Positions 16,891 to 24,629 of a DNA stretch of 64,000 nucleotides are shown here, piece after piece (the stretch's first letter is position 1; the number at the start of each line of letters is the position of its first letter). The notes under the pieces were generated by a model that saw nothing but the letters and a program-made list of their open reading frames with translations, made no database searches and was not told the origin of the DNA. Both the position numbers and the translations under genes were made by a program. This DNA is from Acidimicrobiaceae bacterium (GTDB lineage: Bacteria > Actinomycetota > Acidimicrobiia > Acidimicrobiales > Aldehydirespiratoraceae). The stretch spans positions 62,001 through 126,000 of the forward strand of contig VXTM01000007.1 of the NCBI GenBank assembly GCA_009837445.1, given 5' to 3'.

Positions 16891-17853
16891 ATGCAGCCGG
16901 CGAACCGGACCTCGGAGAGCACCCCGGCCTCCGGGGAGAAGGCGGCCGCTCAGGCCCAGCGACGCCAGGGGATGCTCCTGGCCTCGCCCGGAGCCCTCTA
17001 CCTGCTGATCTTCTTCGTCGCTCCGCTCGCGCTGATCTCGGTCTACTCCTTCGCCACCCGCACCTCCACGGGCCGGACGTCGCTGAGCGGCTGGAACGTC
17101 GAGTCGTACCGGGCCATCGGCGACGACGTCATCGTCGGGATCATCGGGCGGTCGGCGTGGCTGGCCACCCTCACCACCGCCCTGTGCCTCGCGGTCGGCT
17201 ACCCCTTCGCCTACTACCTGGCCACGCGGCCCCGCCATGTGCGGGCCATCCTGCTGGTGCTGGTGATGATCCCGTTCTGGACCAACGGGCTGGTGCGGGT
17301 CTTCGCCATCCGCTTCCTGCTCGGGTCGAACGGCCCCGCATCGGCGCTCAGCGAGAATCTGGGCTTCGGCACGTTCCGGATCCTGTTCACGCCGACCGCG
17401 GTGACCATCGGCATGGTCTACAGCTTCCTGACATTCATGGTCCTGCCGTTGTACGTCTCCCTAGAGCGCATGGACTGGAGCCTCACGGAGGCGGCCCGCG
17501 ACCTGTACGCCAGCGGCTCCAAGGCGTTCTGGAAGGTCACGCTGCCCCTCACTAAGTCGGGGATAGTGGCCGGCAGCGTGCTGGTGTTCGTTCCAAGCTT
17601 CGGCTCCTACGTGGTGCCCGACATCCTGGGCGGGGCCAAGACGCTGCTCATCGGCTCCTACATCGCACGCCAGTTCCGAGACGCCCGCAACTACCCGCTC
17701 GGGGCAGCCCTGAGCGTGCTGCTGATCGTGGCCATGCTGGTGGCGGTCGCGCTCAACCAGCGCTCCGGCAGCGGCGCAGAGGGCGGCGACCGGCCCCGGC
17801 GCCGAAGGCGCGGACGGGCCCGAGCCGAGCCCGAGCCGGCGGCAGTGTCATGA
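16891..17853 (+). CDS. potB: polyamine-type ABC transporter permease (PotB-like)
   Basis: A 320-residue inner-membrane permease with about six transmembrane segments. The EAA loop that contacts the ATPase reads EAARDLYASGSKAFWKVTLP. The N-terminal GALYLLIFFVAPLALISVYSF is typical of PotB/PotH. An Arg-rich tail ends the protein. It overlaps the next permease gene by four bases (ATGA), a coupled order seen in pot operons. Confidence 0.92.
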   Translation: MQPANRTSESTPASGEKAAAQAQRRQGMLLASPGALYLLIFFVAPLALISVYSFATRTSTGRTSLSGWNVESYRAIGDDVIVGIIGRSAWLATLTTALCLAVGYPFAYYLATRPRHVRAILLVLVMIPFWTNGLVRVFAIRFLLGSNGPASALSENLGFGTFRILFTPTAVTIGMVYSFLTFMVLPLYVSLERMDWSLTEAARDLYASGSKAFWKVTLPLTKSGIVAGSVLVFVPSFGSYVVPDILGGAKTLLIGSYIARQFRDARNYPLGAALSVLLIVAMLVAVALNQRSGSGAEGGDRPRRRRRGRARAEPEPAAVS

Positions 17854-18704
17854 GTGGCAACGTCGAGACCGGGCTGGGACCGCGCACCCGGCGGCTGCTG
17901 GCCGGGTGGGCCTGGGTCGTCTTCGCCTTCCTGTACGTGCCCATCGCCGTGCTGGTGGTCTTCTCGTTCAACGCTTCGTCCCGGGTGAACATCTGGGGGG
18001 GCTTCTCCTTCCAGTGGTACGGCGAGGCCCTCAACAACGAGGTGATCACCTCGGCGATACGGGTGTCGCTCATAGTGGCCGCGGTCTCCACCGCCGTCTC
18101 GGTGGTGCTGGGCACCGCGGTAGCCCTCGCGCTCGACCGCTACCGGTTCAAGGGTCGCCGCGCCCTCGACGGCACCATCTACCTGCCCATCGTCATCCCC
18201 GACATCACCATGGCGGTGATGCTGCTGGTGTTCTTCGCCGAGGCGTTCAAGTTCATCGACTCGTTCGGCCCGCGGTTCACCCTCGGGATCTCAACCATCG
18301 CCCTGTCCCACATCGCCTTCAACATCTCGTTCGTGTGCGTGGTGGTCCGGGCCCGGCTCGACCAGTTCGACCGCACCCTGGAGGAGGCCGCCCGCGACCT
18401 GTACGCGACGGGGTGGCAAACGTTCCGGAGGGTCACCCTGCCGCTCATCATGCCCGGCATCGCGGCCGGAGGTCTGCTCGCCCTCACCCTGTCGCTCGAC
18501 GACGTGGTGATCTCGGCGTTCGTGGCCGGCCCGGGCTCGACGACCCTGCCCGTGTACGTGTTCAGCAGCATCCGGCGGGGCGTCACTCCAGAGCTCAACG
18601 CCATCTCGACTCTGATGCTCGCCGCGTCGATCGCGCTGGTGCTGGGCTCGCTCGCCCTCCAGCGGCGCCGGGCCAGCGCATCGCAGCAGACCCAAGTCCT
18701 ATAG
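17850..18704 (+). CDS. potC: polyamine-type ABC transporter permease (PotC-like)
   Basis: A 284-residue permease partner. It has about six membrane segments, VVFSFNASSRVNIWGGFSF after the first helix, and EAARDLYATGWQTFRRVTLP as the EAA loop. SLDDVVISAFVAGPGSTTLP is a strong PotC-family marker. The ATG at 17850 overlaps the PotB stop. The binding-protein gene follows after 38 bases. Confidence 0.93.
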   Translation: MSGNVETGLGPRTRRLLAGWAWVVFAFLYVPIAVLVVFSFNASSRVNIWGGFSFQWYGEALNNEVITSAIRVSLIVAAVSTAVSVVLGTAVALALDRYRFKGRRALDGTIYLPIVIPDITMAVMLLVFFAEAFKFIDSFGPRFTLGISTIALSHIAFNISFVCVVVRARLDQFDRTLEEAARDLYATGWQTFRRVTLPLIMPGIAAGGLLALTLSLDDVVISAFVAGPGSTTLPVYVFSSIRRGVTPELNAISTLMLAASIALVLGSLALQRRRASASQQTQVL

Positions 18705-18742
18705 TTCTGTCGTTCACCAATGAACCCAGGAGGGACAATTCG

Positions 18743-20014
18743 ATGAGTTCAACGACCAGAACAAGGGCGGCGCGCCCGCGCGGCCGGCGCGCCAGGCTGA
18801 TGATGCTCGGCGGGATCGTCGGTATCGCCAGCCTGCTGGCCGCGGCCTGCGGCGACGACGACGCCGAGGAGCCAGCCGCGGCCCCGGAGACGACTCAGGC
18901 TCCCGCACCGGCCGAGGAAGCCGCACCGGCCGAAGAACCTGCACCGGCCGAGGAAGCACCGGCCGAAGAAGCCGCACCGGCCGGGCCAGCCGCGCACTGC
19001 GCAGCCGGCCAGACCGACGGCGACCTCACCTTCTACAACTGGGCCGAGTACATCGACGATGAGCTCCTCGCCGCGTTCGAGGCCGAGACCGGCATCAACG
19101 TGGACTACACGACCTACGAGTCCAACGAGGAGATGCTCACCAAGGTCGAGTCGGGCGCAGCCATCTACGACCTGGTGGTGCCCTCGGACTACATGGTCGA
19201 CACGATGCGCCGCGAGGGGCTGCTGCTGGAGTTGAACTACGACGCCATCCCCAACTCGGCCAACATCGATCCCGCGTTCACCAACCCGCCCTTCGATCCC
19301 GAGCACAGGTACCACGTCGCATACCAGTGGGGCACCACCGGCATCGGCATGACCTACGAGGTGCTCGAGCTGCTGGGCGGGGAGTCCACCTGGGCGGTGC
19401 TCTTCGATCCCGACACCGCTGCGCTGGTCCCCGGCAGCATCTCGATGCTCGACGACGCCCCCGAGACGGTGTCGGCCGCGCTCAAGTACCTCGGCTACAG
19501 CATCGAGGACGTGATCAACAGCCGTAATGAGGACGCCATCCAAGAGGCCGGTGACCTGCTGAGGGCCACCAACGAGCGGCTCCTCAAGTACGACTCGGTC
19601 ACCTTCGGCGACGACCTGGTGAACGGCGAGGTGGACGTGGCCCACGGTTGGAGCGGCGGGTTCGCGCTGTCGATCGACGAGGCCGACGCCTACGAGACCC
19701 ACGTCTACACCATCCCCGCCGAGGGCGGCGTCCGCTGGGTGGACACCATGGCCATACCCCACAACGCCGACAACGTGTGCTCGGCGCACGCCATGATCAA
19801 CTTCCTGACCGACGCCGAGAACGGCGCGACGCTGACCAACTGGACGTTCTACGGCAGCCCCAACGCGGCGGCCACGCCGTTCATCGACAGCGCGATCCTG
19901 GAGGACCCGGGCATCTACCCGCCGCCCGAGGTCGACGCCCGGCTGGAGTTCATCCCCCACGCCGGCGACATGGCCCTGCTAATCCAGGACCAGCTAACCA
20001 ACGCCAAGAGCTAG
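18743..20014 (+). CDS. potD: polyamine-type solute-binding lipoprotein (PotD-like)
   Basis: A 423-residue lipoprotein. The ATG at 18743 has CCAGGAGGGA upstream. A basic N-terminus and hydrophobic segment end in the lipobox LLAAAC (Cys36). Residues about 40-90 are a Pro/Ala/Glu linker built from repeats of APAEE, then the PotD domain starts with DLTFYNWAEYIDDELL. HGWSGGFAL and the late NAAATPF are also typical. It captures the substrate outside the membrane for the PotABC-like complex. An 8-bp hairpin (20031-20064) follows the stop. Confidence 0.93.
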   Translation: MSSTTRTRAARPRGRRARLMMLGGIVGIASLLAAACGDDDAEEPAAAPETTQAPAPAEEAAPAEEPAPAEEAPAEEAAPAGPAAHCAAGQTDGDLTFYNWAEYIDDELLAAFEAETGINVDYTTYESNEEMLTKVESGAAIYDLVVPSDYMVDTMRREGLLLELNYDAIPNSANIDPAFTNPPFDPEHRYHVAYQWGTTGIGMTYEVLELLGGESTWAVLFDPDTAALVPGSISMLDDAPETVSAALKYLGYSIEDVINSRNEDAIQEAGDLLRATNERLLKYDSVTFGDDLVNGEVDVAHGWSGGFALSIDEADAYETHVYTIPAEGGVRWVDTMAIPHNADNVCSAHAMINFLTDAENGATLTNWTFYGSPNAAATPFIDSAILEDPGIYPPPEVDARLEFIPHAGDMALLIQDQLTNAKS

Positions 20015-20030
20015 CAGTCACGGGTGTTAG

Positions 20031-20064
20031 CCCACCGGGGGCGGCCTAGCTCGCCTCCGGTGGG
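20031..20064. terminator. bidirectional terminator hairpin
   Basis: CCCACCGG (20031-20038) pairs with CCGGTGGG (20057-20064) in the 59-base gap between the convergent potD-like and GNAT genes. Confidence 0.55.
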
Positions 20065-20073
20065 GCCCGCCCG

Positions 20074-20640
20074 TCACACGATCGGAGCGATGTCCTTCCA
20101 GCCGTAGGACAGCTCCGTGAGATCAGCCCCTCCGATGGTGGCGGTCTGCTGCCCGATCTGCTCGCCTCCCAGCGACTCGTAGAACCGGCGGGCCGGAAGG
20201 TTGTCCTCGAGCACCCACAACCGCATCGAGGCGAATCCTTGACGCCACAGGTGGCGAACGACGGCCGTCAGCAACTCCCGGCCGACTCCCCGCCGCTGGT
20301 ATGCCTGGAGCACGTATACGGAGTAGATCTCCCCCCGGTAGGTAGTGTCGCCCTGACGATCGGGGCCCGCTCCCGCGAAGCCGACGATCCCGCGCTCGCC
20401 GGCCTCGGCGACCACAGTGCTCGTGTCGGGCAGCTCGGTCAACAGGATCTCGTCCCATCTCGACTGAGCATCCACATACGACAGACCGGCCAGGAAGTCG
20501 GCCGGCACGATGCCGGGGTACGTGGCCCGCCACGTGTCGACGTGGATCCTCGCCAACGCACGGGCATCCGCCGGGCCAGCAGCCCTAATTCGAATCGACC
20601 CGGCGGCTGGCGGTTCCCCCCGGCCGGCGGGTCCTGTCAC
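20074..20640 (-). CDS. GNAT family N-acetyltransferase
   Basis: A GNAT acetyltransferase of about 188 residues, transferring an acetyl group from acetyl-CoA to an unknown amine. IRIRAAGPADARALARIHVD opens the domain, and the acetyl-CoA loop is seen in VYVLQAYQRRGVGRELL, followed by RLWVLEDNLPARRFYESLG. The start is uncertain: the best in-frame codon is GTG at 20640, but it lies inside a dispersed repeat (20618-20641), and no ATG exists before the domain. A non-canonical start near 20594 is possible. Its neighbour is potD, and polyamine acetylation is one possibility. Confidence 0.8.
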   Translation of the reverse strand: MTGPAGRGEPPAAGSIRIRAAGPADARALARIHVDTWRATYPGIVPADFLAGLSYVDAQSRWDEILLTELPDTSTVVAEAGERGIVGFAGAGPDRQGDTTYRGEIYSVYVLQAYQRRGVGRELLTAVVRHLWRQGFASMRLWVLEDNLPARRFYESLGGEQIGQQTATIGGADLTELSYGWKDIAPIV

Positions 20641-20641
20641 G
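20618..20641 (+). repeat. dispersed intergenic repeat, copy 2
   Basis: This stretch matches 32880-32903 at 23 of 24 bases and the reverse complement of 1181-1201 at 21 of 21. It overlaps the presumed GNAT start codon on the other strand. Confidence 0.55.
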
Positions 20642-20732
20642 GACGCGGTCTGGCGGCGCGAGCGCCGCCATTCCTTGCCTCCGTGCCACCCCCCGGCCTC
20701 ACTGATCGCGCCCGTCCACCCATTCTCGCAAA

Positions 20733-21506
20733 CTAGCGGGCCTGCCAGTTCGGGGGACGGCCCTCCTTCCAGGCGTTGATGCCCTCGGCCGCGTCGGCCG
20801 TGTTGGACGCCACCCGGCGCATGGTCTCGCCCATCCGCACGGCCTCGGTCCAGGGCAGGGTGCGGCCCCGGCGGGCCATCTCGTTGGTGGCCCTCACCGC
20901 CAGGGGCGCCCCGGCGCACAGGCGGTCGGCGAGGGCGCGGGCCTCGGCCATCAGGTCGTCTTGGGGGATGACCTTCCAGGCGAGGCCCGTTTCCTTGGCC
21001 CGCGCCGCGTCGATGGTCTCGCCGGTCAGCAGCAGCTCCAGAGCGTCGGGCCACGCCACCCGGTCAGGCAGGCGCAGCGCCCCGACGATGGTGGGCACAC
21101 CGATGCGGACCTCCGGGTAGGCGAACGTGGCCCGGTCGCTGGCCAGCACGAAATCGCAGGCCAGCACCGCGGTGAGGCCATAGCCGATGCAGGGACCGTT
21201 GACCGCGGCGATGGTCGGCTTCCAGATCTCCAGGCCCGACTCGAAGGTGGTGATGGTTGGCCACTCCCAGAACGAGCCCGGCCAGTCCCCCGTCGCGCCC
21301 TCGGGATCCTTGAGGTCGGCGCCCGCGCAGAAGGCCCGGCCCGTGCCGGTGACGATGGCCACCCAGGCCTCGGTGTCTTCCCGGAAGGCGACCCAGGCGT
21401 CGTCCAGGGCCCGGCGCATGGCCCCGTTCACTGCGTTGAGGGCCTCGGGGCGGTTGTAGGTGATGGTGGCGACGTGCCCGTCGCGCTCGTAAGTCGCCGC
21501 AGCCAT
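20733..21506 (-). CDS. enoyl-CoA hydratase/isomerase family (crotonase) protein
   Basis: A 257-residue crotonase-fold enzyme. The oxyanion-hole segments are CAGADLK and NGPCIGYGLTAVLACDF. Of the two classic catalytic Glu residues, the second is present (YPEVRIGV), while the first position reads Thr in GYGLTAV, so the reaction may be isomerisation or another crotonase reaction rather than hydration. I used the ATG at 21506; an upstream in-frame start at 21551 would enter the hairpin repeat array. It is divergent from osmC across that array. No neighbour fixes its substrate. Confidence 0.88.
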   Translation of the reverse strand: MAAATYERDGHVATITYNRPEALNAVNGAMRRALDDAWVAFREDTEAWVAIVTGTGRAFCAGADLKDPEGATGDWPGSFWEWPTITTFESGLEIWKPTIAAVNGPCIGYGLTAVLACDFVLASDRATFAYPEVRIGVPTIVGALRLPDRVAWPDALELLLTGETIDAARAKETGLAWKVIPQDDLMAEARALADRLCAGAPLAVRATNEMARRGRTLPWTEAVRMGETMRRVASNTADAAEGINAWKEGRPPNWQAR

Positions 21507-21539
21507 GGGTTCCAGTATCGCAAACCGATTCCGCTTCGA

Positions 21540-21725
21540 AACTGGCAGCACAATGCACGCATACCGTGCACAACGCTGCCAATTCCGGCCGGGCAGCCGG
21601 ACGCCTCACGAACTGGCAGCACAATGCACGCATACCGTGCACAACGCTGCCAATCCCGGCCGGGCAGCCGGACGCCTCACGAACTGGCAGCACAATGCGC
21701 GCATACCGTGCACAACGCTGCCAAT
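21540..21725. repeat. 71-bp tandem repeat of hairpins, about 2.6 copies
   Basis: Copies start at 21540, 21611 and 21682, exactly 71 bp apart. Each holds an imperfect 40-base palindrome: TGGCAGC pairs with GCTGCCA (7 bp), and inside it TGCACG pairs with CGTGCA (6 bp) around a CATAC loop. Between palindromes lies a G/C hairpin, CCGGC-CGGGCA-GCCGG. Copy 3 has one change, A to G at 21699, which keeps the pair as G-U. The array fills the 260-base spacer between crotonase (minus) and osmC (plus). It could be a regulator-binding array or a REP-like element. Confidence 0.85.
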
Positions 21726-21754
21726 TCCCGGATCGGGGGACTCGAACCGGGTCG

Positions 21755-21760
21755 TACGCT
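21755..21760 (+). promoter_or_regulatory. -10 box for leaderless osmC transcript
   Basis: TACGCT (TANNNT) is followed by six bases and then the ATG at 21767, with no Shine-Dalgarno. This is the layout of actinobacterial leaderless promoters. Confidence 0.5.
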
Positions 21761-21766
21761 TGCGGC

Positions 21767-22210
21767 ATGACCACCATTACTGCCGACGTCAAGATCGAGC
21801 CCGGCGCTGAGTTCTCGGTGGAGCTGCGGTCCGGGTCGCACCTGTGGCACGCCGACGAGCCAACCGACGTGGGCGGGGCCGACACCGGCCCCAATCCCTA
21901 CGAGCTGCTGCTGTCGTCGGTGGCCGCCTGCACATGCATCACCGTGTCGATGTACTGCCGCCGCAAGGGCTGGAACCTGCACTCGGTCTCGGCCAGCTAC
22001 ACCCACGACCGGGTGCACGCCAACGACTGCGACGACTGCGAGTCCGAGTCGTCGGGCTACATCGACCGGGTGCGCAGCCAGATCTTCATCGAGGGCGACT
22101 TCGACGACGACCAGCCTTCCCGCCTGACCGACATCGCCCGCCGCTGCCCGGTGCACAAGACCCTCGAGCGGGGTCTGACGTTCACTACCGAGACCGTCTT
22201 CGCGGGCTGA
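21767..22210 (+). CDS. OsmC family peroxiredoxin-like protein
   Basis: A 147-residue OsmC/Ohr-superfamily protein, typically a thiol peroxidase for organic hydroperoxides. The two family cysteines are in AACTCITVSMY and RRCPVHKTLERG. An unusual insert, HANDCDDCESE, adds two further cysteines. The ATG at 21767 follows a TACGCT -10 box by six bases, so the mRNA is probably leaderless. It overlaps the downstream amidohydrolase start (TGATG). The hairpin array lies directly upstream and may control it. Confidence 0.9.
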   Translation: MTTITADVKIEPGAEFSVELRSGSHLWHADEPTDVGGADTGPNPYELLLSSVAACTCITVSMYCRRKGWNLHSVSASYTHDRVHANDCDDCESESSGYIDRVRSQIFIEGDFDDDQPSRLTDIARRCPVHKTLERGLTFTTETVFAG

Positions 22211-23424
22211 TGAACGACCCCGGCCACTCCCGGATCCCGATGATCGTCAGCGTGGACGACCACGTGGTGGAGCCGCCCCATGTGTGGCAGGAGTGGCTGC
22301 CGACCAAGCACCGGGACGCCGGCCCGAGAGTCGAGCGGCACCGCCTCGGCGAGCTGAGCTACACCGCCGGCACCACCTACACCTACGACCTCGACCCGGC
22401 CGACGGCTCCGGCGAGTGGTGCGACATCTGGTTCTACGAGGACGGCATGTACCCCCACAAGCGCCACGTGGCCGCGGTCGGGTTCGACCGCGACGACATG
22501 ACGCTGTCGCCGATCACCTACGACGAGATGCGCCCCGGCTGCTACCAGCCCGAGGCCCGGGCGGCCGACATGCTGGCCAACCACGTCGACCGGTCGCTCA
22601 GCTTCCCGACGTTCCCCCGCTTCTGCGGCCAGACCTTCTACGAGGCCGGCGACCGCGAGCTCGCGCTGGCCTGCATCCACGCCTACAACGACTGGATGGT
22701 CGAGGAGTGGTGCGCGCAGAGCGACGGGGTGCTGGTGCCGCTCATCATCATCCCGCTGTGGGACGCCGAGCTGGCCGCGGCCGAGGTCCGGCGCAACGCC
22801 GAGCGGGGCTGCCGGGCGGTGTGCTTCAGCGAGATCCCGTCCAAGCTGGGCCTGCCGTCGATCCACACCGGCTTCTACGAGCCGTTCATCACGGCCTGCG
22901 AGGAGACCGGCACCACCATCTGCATGCACATCGGGTCGAGTTCGCAGATGCCGCTGACCTCGGCCGACGCCCCAACGGGGGTGGCGGCCACGCTGAGCTT
23001 CAACAACGCCATGGCGTCGCTGTCGGACTGGCTGTTCTCGGGGATCCTGCCCCGCCACCCGAAGCTGAAGATCGCCTACAGCGAGGGCCAGATCGGCTGG
23101 CTGCCCTACATCCTGGAGCGGGCCGACACCGTGTGGGAGGAGCACCGGGCCTGGGCCGACACCAAGCGGCTGGTGCCCGAGCCCCCGTCGACGTACTGGT
23201 ACCGCCACGGGTTCGGCTGCTTCTTCAGCGACCGCCACGGCCTGGCCAGCCTCGATGAGGTCGGGGTGGACAACGTCACCTTCGAGACCGACTACCCCCA
23301 TACCGACTCCACCTGGCCCAACACGCTGCAGGTGGCGACCGAGATGTTCGCCGGCCTCGACGACGAGACCGTCTACAAGATCGTGCGGGGCAACGCCCTG
23401 AGGATGCTCGAGCTCACCGATTGA
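22210..23424 (+). CDS. amidohydrolase family 2 protein
   Basis: A 404-residue TIM-barrel metal hydrolase. It begins MIVSVDDHVVEPPHVW, a common N-terminus of this actinobacterial subgroup. CMHIGSSSQ supplies a barrel His, and ETDYPHTDSTWP near the end supplies the catalytic Asp. It is coupled to osmC by a one-base stop/start overlap. It differs clearly from the amidohydrolase at 10364, which is about 40 residues shorter. Substrate unknown; relatives act on carboxylated rings or hydrolyse C-N and C-C bonds. Confidence 0.9.
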   Translation: MNDPGHSRIPMIVSVDDHVVEPPHVWQEWLPTKHRDAGPRVERHRLGELSYTAGTTYTYDLDPADGSGEWCDIWFYEDGMYPHKRHVAAVGFDRDDMTLSPITYDEMRPGCYQPEARAADMLANHVDRSLSFPTFPRFCGQTFYEAGDRELALACIHAYNDWMVEEWCAQSDGVLVPLIIIPLWDAELAAAEVRRNAERGCRAVCFSEIPSKLGLPSIHTGFYEPFITACEETGTTICMHIGSSSQMPLTSADAPTGVAATLSFNNAMASLSDWLFSGILPRHPKLKIAYSEGQIGWLPYILERADTVWEEHRAWADTKRLVPEPPSTYWYRHGFGCFFSDRHGLASLDEVGVDNVTFETDYPHTDSTWPNTLQVATEMFAGLDDETVYKIVRGNALRMLELTD

Positions 23425-23485
23425 GGCCCGAGGCCAGGCTTGTCCGCCCGATCGACGGGTCCGACAGGCTGACGGGAGCTTTGTT

Positions 23486-23491
23486 ATTGTG
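23486..23491 (+). promoter_or_regulatory. -10 box for BMP transporter operon
   Basis: TATTGT lies five bases before the ATG at 23497, and no Shine-Dalgarno is present, so a leaderless or near-leaderless transcript is likely. Confidence 0.45.
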
Positions 23492-23496
23492 GGCGA

Positions 23497-24594
23497 ATGA
23501 ACGACACCCATAAGCCTCGCAAGGCCTATCACGCCCTTCTCATCGCGATCGCAGCGGCATTTGCCCTGATCGCCGCGGCCTGCGGCGACGATGGCGATGA
23601 CACGGCCGACACCGCGCCCGCCACCACGGCCGCGCCCGAGACAACCGCCGCGCCCGAGACGACGGCCGCGCCCGAACCGGCCGCGGAAGCGCCCAAGATG
23701 GCCATCATCTACTCGGCAGAGTGGAACGACGGATCCTGGGGCGAGGCCGCGTTCGACGGCGGCAACAAGCTCCTGGCCGACGGCACCATCTCCGACGTCG
23801 TGATGGTCGAGAACGTGCCTCCGGGAGCCGAGGCCGAGAGAGCGCTGCGCGACTTCGCGGAACAGGGGTACAACCCGATCGTGGCCCACTCGTTCAACTA
23901 CGGCGACAACGTCAAGACCGTCGGCGCCGAGTTCCCCGACACGATCTTCGCCTACGCGGGCGGCTTCGGCGATGTGGCCGGCAATGTCGGCGACTACGAC
24001 CAGCCGTTCTACGAGGCGTCCTACCTCTCGGGCATCCTCGGAGCCGGGGCCACCGACGGCGGGAACGTCGCCGGCGCCGGCGGCTTCGAGATCCCGGTCT
24101 GCGTAGGGATGTACCACGCCTACCTGGCCGGGGCCCGCGAGCTCAGGCCCGAGACCGAGGGCTCGTTCGTGGCCGTCGGCGACTGGATCGACGTTCAGCT
24201 GGCCAAGGAGGCCGCCCTCTCGCAGGCCGACGCCGGGGCGACGATGTTCGTGGGTTGCGGCCAGGGCCCGACCTTCGGGCAGATCGAGGCAGCCAACGAC
24301 ATCGGCGGCGTGTCCACCGGCTACGTGGGTGACATGGCCGCACTCGGCGAGTCCGTACTGAGCTCCTTCGTCTGGCGTCTCGACCGGGTGTTCGAGCAGA
24401 TGGTCGCCGATGTGGCCGCGGGCCAGACCGAGGCCCGCTACTACTCGGTGCCCCTGGCCAACGGCGGGATGGACGTCCTGATCTCTCCCGGAGGTGAGGC
24501 GAAGATCTCCCAGGAGGCGCTCGACCTGTTCGACCAGCGACTCTCGGAGATCCAGGACGGCAGCTTCGCCGTGCCCTTCGTAGGCGAGAACTGA
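23497..24594 (+). CDS. BMP family ABC transporter substrate-binding lipoprotein
   Basis: A 365-residue lipoprotein: lipobox LIAAAC (Cys29), a short linker of TTAAPE repeats, then a BMP/PnrA-type domain from about residue 65 (MAIIYSAEWNDGSWGEAAFD). Characterised members of this family (TmpC/PnrA, Med/BmpA) bind purine nucleosides. AHSFNYGDNVKTVGAEFPD and VGCGQGPTFGQIEAA fit the family fold. It heads a four-gene import operon ending at 28211. The operon converges with the NdmCDE-like genes, which makes a purine-related ligand plausible but not proven. Confidence 0.92.
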   Translation: MNDTHKPRKAYHALLIAIAAAFALIAAACGDDGDDTADTAPATTAAPETTAAPETTAAPEPAAEAPKMAIIYSAEWNDGSWGEAAFDGGNKLLADGTISDVVMVENVPPGAEAERALRDFAEQGYNPIVAHSFNYGDNVKTVGAEFPDTIFAYAGGFGDVAGNVGDYDQPFYEASYLSGILGAGATDGGNVAGAGGFEIPVCVGMYHAYLAGARELRPETEGSFVAVGDWIDVQLAKEAALSQADAGATMFVGCGQGPTFGQIEAANDIGGVSTGYVGDMAALGESVLSSFVWRLDRVFEQMVADVAAGQTEARYYSVPLANGGMDVLISPGGEAKISQEALDLFDQRLSEIQDGSFAVPFVGEN

Positions 24595-24629
24595 GCCCAC
24601 CGACTCAGCCAGCTACGGCCGAGGCGCAC

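Noticed and set aside
17906-18742. Long N-terminal extension in frame with the PotD-like protein
   Set aside because: It runs antiparallel in sense to nothing recognisable and overlaps PotC in another frame; the ATG at 18743 has a strong Shine-Dalgarno and starts a lipoprotein signal.
20074-21054. 326-residue version of the GNAT protein
   Set aside because: The extra N-terminal part is antisense-like low-complexity sequence overlapping the crotonase gene in another frame.
21540-21725. CRISPR array
   Set aside because: The spacers are also repeated, there are fewer than three full units, and no cas genes are nearby.
21733-21753. tRNA T-arm-like sequence (GGTTCGAGTCC on the minus strand), possible att site
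   Set aside because: The T-stem does not pair, no other cloverleaf arms follow, and no integrase is present.
21505-21810. Small frames encoding repeated MHAYRAQRC-like peptides
   Set aside because: They arise from translation through the 71-bp repeat; the DNA palindromes, not the codons, are what is kept.
22057-24600. An 847-residue minus-strand reading frame
   Set aside because: Antisense to OsmC, the amidohydrolase and the BMP lipoprotein, all of which have clear family motifs; no domain in the antisense product.
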